A stretch of 64,000 nt of DNA from NCBI GenBank assembly GCA_037447455.1, contig JBBIGQ010000012.1, positions 8,913 through 72,912 of the forward strand. The letters run 5' to 3'. The translations under genes were made by a program, and so were the position numbers. The DNA comes from BPGX01 sp037447455 (GTDB lineage Bacteria; Bacteroidota; Bacteroidia; B-17B0; Aurantibacillaceae). The notes under the pieces were generated by a model. The model was not told the origin of the DNA and searched no databases. It worked only from the letters and a program-made list of their open reading frames with translations. The first letter of the stretch is position 1. Each line of letters opens with the position of its first letter. This document shows, one piece after another, positions 8,792-17,522 of this stretch.

Positions 8792-10480
8792 ATGAAGCAA
8801 GCTTTAATAGAATGTGTACCTAATTTTAGTGAAGGAAAAGATAAAACTATTATAGAGGCCATTGTTCAAAGCATTGCAAATGTGGATAGAATAAAAGTAT
8901 TGAATGTAGATATGGGAGCTGCCACCAACAGAACAGTTGTAACATTTGTAGGAACGCCAGAAGCCGTTGTAGAAGCTGCTTTTCAAGGCATAAAAACAGC
9001 CGGAGAACGTATTGATATGCGTCATCATAAAGGCGAACACCCTAGAATGGGCGCAACAGACGTTTGCCCCCTCGTCCCCATTCAGGATATAACAATGGAA
9101 GAAACAATACAATACGCTATTCAACTCGCTCAACGCGTCGGTACAGAACTTCAAATACCGGTTTACCTGTATGAATACGCCCAGTCAAAAGAATATCGTA
9201 AAAATCTGTCCATCATTCGTGCCGGTGAGTACGAAGGATTTTTTCAAAAAATCAAACAACCCGAATGGAAGCCCGATTTTGGACCTTCAGAAATGGATGC
9301 CAAACGCGGCGCTACTGTTATCGGAGCACGTAAATTTTTAATTGCGTATAATGTTAATTTAAATACTACCTCCGTTCGTCGTGCCAATTCTGTTGCCTTT
9401 GATGTAAGAGAAGCAGGGCGAGTGATGAGAGAAGGGAATAAACCAACTGGCAAAATTCTGTACAACGATGACGGTACCCCCAAAATACAACCCGGTATGT
9501 GTAAAGCCGTTAAAGCCATTGGCTGGTACATAGAAGAATACGGAATCGCACAGGTTTCAATGAATCTGGTGGATATGGACACAACGCCTTTGCACAAAGC
9601 ATTTGAGACCTGCTGTATCAGCGCCGAAAAAAGAGGATTAAGAGTAACAGGTTCAGAATTAGTGGGATTAGTACCGCTTCGTGCCCTTACAGAAGCAGGA
9701 AAGTATTTTTTGAAAAAACAGGGATTATCTTACGGAGTAAGTGAAAAAGAATTAATACATATAGCTGTAAAAACATTAGGATTAGATGAACTCAAGCCCT
9801 TTCATCCGAACGAACGTGTGATTGAATACCTCATTGCCGATCAAAAAGAGAGCGAATTGGTCAATAAAACAATTCTTGATTTTGTAGATACTACAGCATC
9901 TGAGAGTCCGGCACCGGGCGGCGGCTCTGTTTCTGCGTTATGCGGAGCATTAGGCGCAGCGCTTGGAGCAATGGTCGCCAACCTTTCAGCCAACAAAAAG
10001 ACCTGGGAAGAACAGACCAATTTTTTTAGTGCACTGGCTGAGCAACTTCAAAATTTAAAGACACAATTATTACAACTCATTGATAAAGACACACACGCCT
10101 TTAACGAAGTAATGAAAGCGTTTGCTTTACCGAAAACCACAGAACAAGAAAAAGAAAAACGAAAAAAAGCCATTGATGAAGCCACTTATCAGGCAATGCT
10201 TATCCCCTATCAAACCATGAAAGTGGCATTATCGTGCATAGAAACGATGGAAACACTAGTAGAAAAAGGAAACCCAAACTCTTTGTCTGATGCTGGGGTT
10301 GGAACATTGTGCATTCGTACAGCTGTTTTAGGTGCCGCTATGAATGTGCGCATCAATGCGAAAAGCATTCTGCATTTACCGGAAACACAAGCACTATTGG
10401 AGGAAGTAGAAAAAATGGAAAAGCAAATCAACGAAAAAGAACAACAGATAAGAAAGGTAATAGATGAAAAATTAAAATAA
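8792..10480 (+). CDS. ftcD: Bifunctional glutamate formimidoyltransferase / formimidoyltetrahydrofolate cyclodeaminase
   Basis: The enzyme moves the formimino group from formiminoglutamate (histidine breakdown) to tetrahydrofolate and then releases ammonia to give methenyl-THF. The N-terminal transferase starts ALIECVPNFSEGKD and carries DMRHHKGEHPRMGATDVCPL. The middle FTCD domain runs to about residue 300. The C-terminal cyclodeaminase has ESPAPGGGSVSALCGALGAAL near residue 375. At 562 residues it is the full fused form, close to the animal enzyme in length. The start at 8792 is preferred over 8768, because the latter overlaps a promoter box. It stands alone and converges on the helicase gene; no other hut gene is in the window. 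Confidence 0.95.
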   Translation: MKQALIECVPNFSEGKDKTIIEAIVQSIANVDRIKVLNVDMGAATNRTVVTFVGTPEAVVEAAFQGIKTAGERIDMRHHKGEHPRMGATDVCPLVPIQDITMEETIQYAIQLAQRVGTELQIPVYLYEYAQSKEYRKNLSIIRAGEYEGFFQKIKQPEWKPDFGPSEMDAKRGATVIGARKFLIAYNVNLNTTSVRRANSVAFDVREAGRVMREGNKPTGKILYNDDGTPKIQPGMCKAVKAIGWYIEEYGIAQVSMNLVDMDTTPLHKAFETCCISAEKRGLRVTGSELVGLVPLRALTEAGKYFLKKQGLSYGVSEKELIHIAVKTLGLDELKPFHPNERVIEYLIADQKESELVNKTILDFVDTTASESPAPGGGSVSALCGALGAALGAMVANLSANKKTWEEQTNFFSALAEQLQNLKTQLLQLIDKDTHAFNEVMKAFALPKTTEQEKEKRKKAIDEATYQAMLIPYQTMKVALSCIETMETLVEKGNPNSLSDAGVGTLCIRTAVLGAAMNVRINAKSILHLPETQALLEEVEKMEKQINEKEQQIRKVIDEKLK

Positions 10481-10492
10481 TTCAGATGTGTT

Positions 10493-12835
10493 TTATCCCT
10501 TTTGTAATTTTGCAAACTTAAGCAATAACACTTTTTGTCCGAAATTGTCAAAAGCCACAATGGCCTTGCTGTCCGGCCATTTTCCAGATATTTCTAAAAT
10601 CACACCTTTACCAAATTTCTCGTGATGCACCACATCACCTTTCATTAATTCTTTATTTTGAATCACGGCACTGTAATCTGCCGTTGATGAATGGGCCTGC
10701 TTAACAGAAACTAATTTTTTAGGTCTTTCGTAAGTGGCAGGAGAACTTGATTTTTCATACAATGTATAACCATCTCCATCGGTATAATTATCTTTGTAAT
10801 ACCCTCTATTTGTATCCTGACTATACATTTGTTTGATGTTCAAAAACTGTTGTGGTAATTCGTTTACAAATCGGCTGGGAGAAGAATAACTGGAACGCCC
10901 GTTAATAAATCTTTTTTGAGCAAAAGACAAATACACGCTTTTTTTAGCACGGGTGACAGCCACGTAAAACAATCGTCTTTCTTCTTCAATGTCTTCCTGA
11001 AACATCGTGCGTGAAGAAGGGAATAAACCTTCTTCTAAACCCACTATAAAAACATTTGGAAACTCTAATCCTTTTGATAAATGAATGGTCATTAATACAA
11101 CTTTGGGAGACATATCTGCCTCATTCTGTTCATCTTGCGATGTGAGCAAACTTACTTCTTTCAAAAACTCATCTAAGGTTCTGAAGTTTGGCGGCTGAAA
11201 ATCCATATTCTGTAATGCTTCCTGTTCTGGTAAAGTTCTTTCTGTTTTACCAAATTGCTCAATGGCATTCATTAATTCTTTGATATTGAGTAACCGTTCT
11301 TTACTCTCATCGGTTGGAGTAGATTCATAATGCTTGATAATCTCTGAAAATTTCAGTATCTCCTCTGCTAATGAGAACACATCTGTTTCATAAAGTATGT
11401 TTTTAAATCCGGTAATATTGGCTACAAAATTTTCTATCACGCTAACCTGCCGATTACTAATGTTCAATTCTTCCTGTAAAACACGGGCATTTTGCATTAA
11501 TTCAAACAACGTTATTTGATTATCATACGCATAGTTAATCATCTTTTCTAAGGTCGTATCTCCTATACCCCTTGTTGGAAAATTGATAATTCTTGTCAGC
11601 GCTTCTTCATCTCCCGGATTGATGACAACTCTGAAATACGCTAACACATCCTTGATTTCTTTTCTTTGATAAAAAGACATCCCGCCGTATATCTTATATG
11701 GAATTTGAAAGGTTCTGAACACATCTTCAAATACACGGGATTGAGCATTGGTACGATACAGTATAGCAATGTCCGAAAAATTTTCTCCTTTGTTTTTTAA
11801 ATTTAAAATTTCTTTTGCTACAACTTGTGCTTCGTGCATTTCATCGGTGCAACCGAATAAAGAAATAGGTTCACCTTTGTGATTATTCGTATAAACCTCT
11901 TTTGGAATCTGATGTTTATTATATTTAATAATAGCATTTGAAACATCTACAATATACTTTGTACTGCGATAATTTTCTTCTAATTTGAACAATTTATGAT
12001 GAGGAAAATCTTTCCGGAAATTGGTAACGATATTATTGATGTCGGCGCCTCTGAAACTATAAATACTTTGCGCATCATCACCCACCACACATACCTTTTG
12101 ATGTAATTTTGATAATTGTTTTACAGCCAGATATTGAGAAAAATTCGTGTCCTGAAATTCATCCACTAAAATATATTGAAACAGGTTCTGATAATTTTTC
12201 AAAGTTTCAGGAAAATCGCGAAACAAAACATTGGTATAATACAACAGGTCGTCAAAATCCATGGCAGAATTTTTGTACAATTGCTTCTGATAACTCTTGT
12301 ATACTTCGCCAAAATACTCGCGCTTTCTGTATCGGTCTTCGGATATGAGCTGAGGCGATGCTCCGTATTTAGAAGGAGAGATTAAATTATTTTTCAAATC
12401 CAAAATTCGTGCAAGAATAGAGGTCGGTTTATAGGCGTTTTTTTCATCCAGTTGCATCCGTTTAATAATCTGTGTGAGTATTTTTTTACTGTCTTCGGAG
12501 TCGTAAATGGTAAAATTCGGAGTGTAGCCCAGTTTATCGGCTTCCCGCCGAAGAATTTTTGCAAACACAGAATGAAACGTACCCATCCATACTTGTTTGG
12601 CATGAGCAGGGTTTACTAATTGAGCAATCCGTTCTTTCATTTCACCGGCAGCTTTATTGGTAAATGTCAATGCCAGAATATTATAGGGCTTCCAGGATTT
12701 TTGAATAAGATAAGCTATCTTGTAAGTCAATACTCTTGTTTTACCAGAACCCGCACCGGCGATAACCATTAGCGGACCATCTACATATTCTACCGATTGT
12801 CGTTGTGCTTCATTTAATTCATTTAAAAAATGCAT
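10493..12835 (-). CDS. UvrD/PcrA-type ATP-dependent 3'-5' DNA helicase
   Basis: A superfamily 1A helicase of 780 residues acting in nucleotide excision and mismatch repair and in clearing RecA or stalled polymerase. The motifs appear in order: Q motif LNEAQRQSVEY, Walker A GAGSGKT (residues 27-33), Walker B VDEFQDTN, motif III DDAQSIYSFRGAD, motif IV ENYRST, motif V TIHLSKGLEFPNVF, motif VI YVAVTRAKK. The C-terminus (GDVVHHEKFGKGVI...) is the Tudor-like domain seen in PcrA/UvrD. It converges with ftcD with 12 bases between stops. A TAACTTTG promoter box lies 20 bases upstream of its start. Confidence 0.95.
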   Translation of the reverse strand: MHFLNELNEAQRQSVEYVDGPLMVIAGAGSGKTRVLTYKIAYLIQKSWKPYNILALTFTNKAAGEMKERIAQLVNPAHAKQVWMGTFHSVFAKILRREADKLGYTPNFTIYDSEDSKKILTQIIKRMQLDEKNAYKPTSILARILDLKNNLISPSKYGASPQLISEDRYRKREYFGEVYKSYQKQLYKNSAMDFDDLLYYTNVLFRDFPETLKNYQNLFQYILVDEFQDTNFSQYLAVKQLSKLHQKVCVVGDDAQSIYSFRGADINNIVTNFRKDFPHHKLFKLEENYRSTKYIVDVSNAIIKYNKHQIPKEVYTNNHKGEPISLFGCTDEMHEAQVVAKEILNLKNKGENFSDIAILYRTNAQSRVFEDVFRTFQIPYKIYGGMSFYQRKEIKDVLAYFRVVINPGDEEALTRIINFPTRGIGDTTLEKMINYAYDNQITLFELMQNARVLQEELNISNRQVSVIENFVANITGFKNILYETDVFSLAEEILKFSEIIKHYESTPTDESKERLLNIKELMNAIEQFGKTERTLPEQEALQNMDFQPPNFRTLDEFLKEVSLLTSQDEQNEADMSPKVVLMTIHLSKGLEFPNVFIVGLEEGLFPSSRTMFQEDIEEERRLFYVAVTRAKKSVYLSFAQKRFINGRSSYSSPSRFVNELPQQFLNIKQMYSQDTNRGYYKDNYTDGDGYTLYEKSSSPATYERPKKLVSVKQAHSSTADYSAVIQNKELMKGDVVHHEKFGKGVILEISGKWPDSKAIVAFDNFGQKVLLLKFAKLQKG

Positions 12836-12854
12836 AGACCAGAAAATTAAATGG

Positions 12855-12862
12855 CAAAGTTA
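12855..12862 (-). promoter_or_regulatory. Promoter -7 box for the helicase gene
   Basis: On the reverse strand this reads TAACTTTG, a match to TAnnTTTG, about 20 bases before the helicase ATG at 12835. No clear -33 TTG was found. Confidence 0.5.
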
Positions 12863-12917
12863 AGCAAGTAAATTTGAATAAAATTATTAAAAACAGCATT
12901 CGTGTAATTATTTTACC

Positions 12918-12925
12918 TACTTTTG
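12918..12925 (+). promoter_or_regulatory. Promoter -7 box (TACTTTTG) for the thioredoxin lipoprotein
   Basis: A perfect TAnnTTTG match ends 13 bases before the ATG at 12939, giving a leader of roughly 8 bases. Confidence 0.6.
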
Positions 12926-12938
12926 CCCCAAAAATATC

Positions 12939-14066
12939 ATGAAAAAAGCCAAGTATTCAGTTGGATTGATTATTGCAGGCGCCTTATTAGTTTCTTGTAA
13001 TAAAGAAAACAACAACGCGTACCTGAGTGGTGAAATAAAAGAGGGGGCTGGTAAAAAAGTTTACTTAGACCAGTTAACCTTTCAATCTGCGGTAACGGTA
13101 GACAGTGTTGTGATAGATCAAAACGGACACTTTGAGTTTACAAAATTCAAACCCTCTCTGAATTTTTACAGAATTCGCATAGAGCCACAAAATTTTGCTA
13201 TTTTAGTTTTGGATTCTATAGATAAAGTTTCCTTTCAGGCCGAGGCAAAAAATATGGCCGAAGCCAAAATAAGCGGCTCAAAAGAAACAGACGCCTTTAA
13301 TGAATTTAATGCTATCGGAAAAAAATACAAAACCAAAATAGATTCTTTACAGCAGATATTTCAATCTGAAATCATGAAAAATTCGAATGATTCCGCTAAA
13401 ATTAACCAATTAAAAGAAGATATTGACAAAGTATATCAAAACATTTTGGATCAATGGGCAGGCGAATTGGCAATAAAAGTAAAAGAACATAAAGATAAAT
13501 TTGCTTCTATCATTGCGCTGCAAATGTTAGACCCTCAAAAATACACCGACCTTTATCAGGAATTGGATAAAGCATTAACGATCAAGTATCCTAATCATCC
13601 GATGATACAATCCCTTCACAAAATAGTCGCACGTGCATCCGCACTTTCACCCGGAACACCTTGTCCGGATATTGCTCTGTCGGATCCAAACGGAAAAGAA
13701 CTTCGTTTGTCGGCTTTCAGAGGTAAAATTGTATTGATTGATTTTTGGGCCAGTTGGTGCAAGCCCTGTCGTGCCGATATGCCATTTGTTGTCTCTTTAT
13801 ACAAAAAATACAAAAACAAAGGATTTGAAATTTTTGGTGTATCCTTAGATAAGGACAAACAAAATTGGATAGAGGCAATTAAGAAAGATGGTATTACATG
13901 GCCCCAGGTAAGCGATTTGAAATTCTGGAACAGCGAAGTTGTGCCAACCTTCAATGTTGAAGCCATTCCTTACACTATCTTAATTGATAAAGACGGAAAA
14001 ATTATTGCTAAAGGATTGAGAGGAGAAGAACTAGAAAACAAACTGAAAGAACTATTCGGCGCTTAA
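12939..14066 (+). CDS. TlpA/ResA-like thioredoxin lipoprotein with DUF4369-like N-terminus
   Basis: A 375-residue lipoprotein: the signal peptide ends at the lipobox LLVSC (Cys20). An N-terminal beta-rich domain of DUF4369 type (about residues 28-120) and a helical linker precede an AhpC/TSA-thioredoxin domain (about 240-375). The active site WASWCKPCR has Cys274 and Cys277 and is followed by the cis-proline segment EAIPYT. Proteins of this build are common in Bacteroidota and act as periplasmic thiol-disulfide reductases, sometimes in cytochrome maturation. It is followed 15 bases later by the M1 peptidase gene. Confidence 0.92.
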   Translation: MKKAKYSVGLIIAGALLVSCNKENNNAYLSGEIKEGAGKKVYLDQLTFQSAVTVDSVVIDQNGHFEFTKFKPSLNFYRIRIEPQNFAILVLDSIDKVSFQAEAKNMAEAKISGSKETDAFNEFNAIGKKYKTKIDSLQQIFQSEIMKNSNDSAKINQLKEDIDKVYQNILDQWAGELAIKVKEHKDKFASIIALQMLDPQKYTDLYQELDKALTIKYPNHPMIQSLHKIVARASALSPGTPCPDIALSDPNGKELRLSAFRGKIVLIDFWASWCKPCRADMPFVVSLYKKYKNKGFEIFGVSLDKDKQNWIEAIKKDGITWPQVSDLKFWNSEVVPTFNVEAIPYTILIDKDGKIIAKGLRGEELENKLKELFGA

Positions 14067-14081
14067 TATCCCGCGATAAAC

Positions 14082-17000
14082 ATGAAACAACGAATAAGTA
14101 GTTTGTGTTTCTTTTTTCTATCTTTCTTACACGCTCAAAATAACCCCACCAGTTTATCAGAGTATTTTCAACAACAAGTCAATTATACTATTTCTGTTGT
14201 ATTAAATGATACAGAACACAGTATTCGTGGTGTTGAAGAATTAGAATACATCAATCATTCGCCCGATACACTTCATTATATTTATTTCCATCTTTGGCCA
14301 AATGCCTATAAAAACAACCAAACTTCTCTGGCCAAACAATTTTTACAATTAGGTGAAAAATCCTTTTATTTTTCAAAACCAGAAGAAAGAGGATTTATCG
14401 ATAGTTTAAATTTCTTAATTAATGAAAAGCCATGCCAATGGAAAATAGACAACGATACAATTGACATTGCAATAGTTTACCTTAATGAACCCTTATTGCC
14501 CAATCAATCTATAAAAATTTCTACTCCATTTTATGTCAAAATTCCGGACGCACGCTTTTCAAGATTAGGACACACCGGAAATGCCTATTATATTACACAG
14601 TGGTATCCCAAACCAGCAGTGTATGACAGATACGGATGGCATCCAATGCCCTACTTACATAATGGTGAATTTTATAGCGAGTTTGGAAATTTTGATGTCA
14701 GAATCACAGTGCCCGAAAATTATGTTGTGGCGGCTACTGGCAATCGAATAGATGATGAAAAAGAAAATAACTTTATTCAAAAAAAAGTTGAACTTACCAA
14801 ACGTATCATTGAAAAAAAAGACACTACCATTTCCAATCAATTCCCTCCAAGTAGTAAAACGTACAAAACAGTTCGGTTTGTAGAAAGTAATGTGCACGAC
14901 TTTGCCTGGTTTGCGGACAAACGATTTCTTATCCTGAATGACAAAATAGAACTCTTTGATAGTAAGAAAAAAGTAAACACTTGGTTGTATTTTACTCCTG
15001 CTAATCTTCCTTTATGGAAAGACGCTCTTGAATACATTAATGAAGCCACATTGTTTCTCTCTTATTATGTAGGTGATTATCCTTACAACAATGTCAGTGC
15101 TGTAGATGGCTCAACAGCGGCCGGCGGAGGAATGGAATATCCAACCATTACACTCATCAATCAATCCAACGACCCCAAACAATTAGAAGAAACAATTGTC
15201 CACGAAGTTGGTCATAATTGGTTTTACGGTGTTTTAGCTTCTAATGAAAGAGATTATCCTGCAATGGATGAAGGTATTAATTCTTTTTATGAAATGCGTT
15301 ATTTATCCAAGAAATATCCGGATTTAAAACTTGCAGAAATGATAGGTCTTTCCGGATTAAATAAAGATATTTTAGGCATCCATCATCTGCCACAGCGCAA
15401 ATATTATGAATGGGCGTATCTCCTCTTAGCCGCTCACAATGCGGATTTGCCTATTTTACAACACTCTACAAAGTATACCGAACTCAATTATGCTGGCACT
15501 GTTTATTGTAAAACGGCAATCGTAGCTGATTATTTAAAGAACTTTTTTGGGGAAGAGGTGTTTGATGAAGCAATGACTTTTTATTTCAAAACATTTAAAT
15601 TCAAACACCCTTATCCACAGGATTTGAAAATATTATTGGATTACTTTGGTGGCGGTGATAATATCCCGCTCATTGAAAATCTTATTACGACGAATAAAAA
15701 AATAGATTACAAAATCAGCCATATCAAAAAAAATAAAAACAATGTATACGAGATTACAATAAAAAATAAAGAACAATTTGCAGCACCCGTGGTAGTACAA
15801 GCCATTAAAGACAATAAAGTTATTTCAGAAATCTGGAAAACAAACATTACTGAAAAAGAAACCTTCTCTTTTCCTCCGATGGAGGCAGATTATTTCCGAA
15901 TTGACCACAATGAAATTATGCCCGAACTGAACCGCAGAAACAATACTATTCGTACAAAAGGCCTATTCAAAAAAACAGAACCACTTCAACTCAATTTTGT
16001 CTGGAAAGCCGATCATTTCTATAAAACTCAATTACACTTTTCACCCATAACAGGATGGAATAAAAACGATGGTTCAATGGCAGGTCTTGCATTTTACAAT
16101 TATGGAATTTTCCCGAAAAAAGTAGAAGGATTTATTGCACCTATGTATGCTTTTAACAGCCAAACCTTTGTAGGTAGTACCGATATTTATGTCAATTTAT
16201 TCCCTAAAAAACATTTTAAGATTTTTCAAATAGGTATTGCCTCAAAATCGTATTCTTATTTGTCTTTTAACTCCGGAAAATCATTTGCGCAATACTTTAA
16301 ACTTGAACCATACATCAACATTCAATTTAAACAGAAAAATCCTATCAACAGAAAGCACCATTATCTGACCCTTCGCTCTGTTTTCCTTTCTGACAGGGGG
16401 CGGCAATTACCATTATTACCCTCTTCTCACCCAACTTACAACTGGATGAATGAATATGTTTATACGTATGATAATACGCACATTATTCAACCACACAAAT
16501 TAGAATTAAAACTTCAGCACAACGATTTCTTTCTCAAATCTTCGCTTACATTTTCAGGAAAATTATTTAGTAGTCGCAAAAAATATTGGGAATATAGAGT
16601 TTTTGCAGGAAAATTTTTTGGTGGCAAAACCATTTACAAAACCATTTATGGAACACCACCTGTCAACAATATCTCCCATTATCAGGAACTCTACTTGAAA
16701 TCTCCTTATGCTTTTCGCCCTTCCGGATATTCCAATACACAAGATTATTTGATGGATTATTATTATTTGGGAAGAAATCAAGGCGATATGTTTTACAGGC
16801 AACAATTTGTTGAAACAGAAGGCAACTTAAAAACATGGACGGCCTTGGGATATAGTATAAACTGGCTCAGTGCAATAAATCTTTACTCTCCTTTTTTTAA
16901 AGGATTTAGAATGTTTGCAGACCTTGTTGTAACTCGTGATGATTATCCTCGTTTCTTTCCTAACCCTTCTCGTTCCTCTTTAACTAAGGCCTACTACGAT

Positions 17001-17180
17001 GCAGGAATACAATATTCACTTACAAATTTTTTAAACATCTATTTCCCGATTCTGATGAGCAAAGAGTTAGAAGATAATTTATTATTAAATGGATTTGATA
17101 AATGGTATCATCGTATTCGTTTTTCAATTAATATAACCCGCTTCAATCCGCGATTTGAAGCCACTAAAAAAATAGAATAA
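14082..17180 (+). CDS. M1 family metallopeptidase with large C-terminal beta-rich region
   Basis: An aminopeptidase-type zinc metalloprotease of 1032 residues with an N-terminal signal peptide (LCFFFLSFLHAQ). The exopeptidase-type motif is GGGMEYPT; the zinc site is HEVGHNWF (His374, Glu375, His378) with the third ligand Glu397 in MDEG, exactly the HExxH-x18-E spacing of M1 enzymes. The N-terminal domain (about 30-210) has the usual beta-saddle features (HYIYFHLWPNAY). The last ~400 residues (from about 640) are rich in aromatic beta strands and look like an outer-membrane barrel or a surface domain. It precedes gldC by 5 bases. Confidence 0.93.
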   Translation: MKQRISSLCFFFLSFLHAQNNPTSLSEYFQQQVNYTISVVLNDTEHSIRGVEELEYINHSPDTLHYIYFHLWPNAYKNNQTSLAKQFLQLGEKSFYFSKPEERGFIDSLNFLINEKPCQWKIDNDTIDIAIVYLNEPLLPNQSIKISTPFYVKIPDARFSRLGHTGNAYYITQWYPKPAVYDRYGWHPMPYLHNGEFYSEFGNFDVRITVPENYVVAATGNRIDDEKENNFIQKKVELTKRIIEKKDTTISNQFPPSSKTYKTVRFVESNVHDFAWFADKRFLILNDKIELFDSKKKVNTWLYFTPANLPLWKDALEYINEATLFLSYYVGDYPYNNVSAVDGSTAAGGGMEYPTITLINQSNDPKQLEETIVHEVGHNWFYGVLASNERDYPAMDEGINSFYEMRYLSKKYPDLKLAEMIGLSGLNKDILGIHHLPQRKYYEWAYLLLAAHNADLPILQHSTKYTELNYAGTVYCKTAIVADYLKNFFGEEVFDEAMTFYFKTFKFKHPYPQDLKILLDYFGGGDNIPLIENLITTNKKIDYKISHIKKNKNNVYEITIKNKEQFAAPVVVQAIKDNKVISEIWKTNITEKETFSFPPMEADYFRIDHNEIMPELNRRNNTIRTKGLFKKTEPLQLNFVWKADHFYKTQLHFSPITGWNKNDGSMAGLAFYNYGIFPKKVEGFIAPMYAFNSQTFVGSTDIYVNLFPKKHFKIFQIGIASKSYSYLSFNSGKSFAQYFKLEPYINIQFKQKNPINRKHHYLTLRSVFLSDRGRQLPLLPSSHPTYNWMNEYVYTYDNTHIIQPHKLELKLQHNDFFLKSSLTFSGKLFSSRKKYWEYRVFAGKFFGGKTIYKTIYGTPPVNNISHYQELYLKSPYAFRPSGYSNTQDYLMDYYYLGRNQGDMFYRQQFVETEGNLKTWTALGYSINWLSAINLYSPFFKGFRMFADLVVTRDDYPRFFPNPSRSSLTKAYYDAGIQYSLTNFLNIYFPILMSKELEDNLLLNGFDKWYHRIRFSINITRFNPRFEATKKIE

Positions 17181-17185
17181 TCCTT

Positions 17186-17506
17186 ATGGCAAGCAATAAA
17201 ATTACTATTGAAGTAATAACCGACGATAAACACATTCCGGAAAATATCAAATGGGAAGCCCCACAAATTATGGAAAAGGGAGAATGTAAAAGTATAGCGT
17301 TGGCCTTATGGGATGGAAAGGAAAACAATACTTTGCGGATGGATATTTGGACCAAAGAAATGACCACCGATGAAATGAAAAAATTTCTTTTGCAAAACAT
17401 TCTTACTTTTTGTGATACTTATGAACGAGCTACTTCTGACAATATATTGTCTGAAAAAATAAAACAATACATCGTTCAATTGGCAAAAGAAGAAAAAGTA
17501 ATTTGA
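17186..17506 (+). CDS. gldC: Gliding motility protein GldC
   Basis: The 106-residue protein contains the GldC signatures EVITDDKHIPENIKW and EKGECKSIALALWD, followed by TLRMDIWTKEMTTDEMKKF. GldC is a small soluble protein found across gliding and many non-gliding Bacteroidota; its precise job is unsettled. It sits 5 bases after the M1 peptidase and converges on the patatin gene. Its presence, with the T9SS-type signals elsewhere in the window, suggests the organism encodes the type IX secretion/gliding apparatus. Confidence 0.92.
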   Translation: MASNKITIEVITDDKHIPENIKWEAPQIMEKGECKSIALALWDGKENNTLRMDIWTKEMTTDEMKKFLLQNILTFCDTYERATSDNILSEKIKQYIVQLAKEEKVI

Positions 17507-17522
17507 GTAAACGGGCCACTTA

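Noticed and set aside
10480..10493. Intrinsic terminator between convergent ftcD and helicase genes
   Set aside because: Only 12 bases separate the stops and no hairpin with a T-tract is visible.
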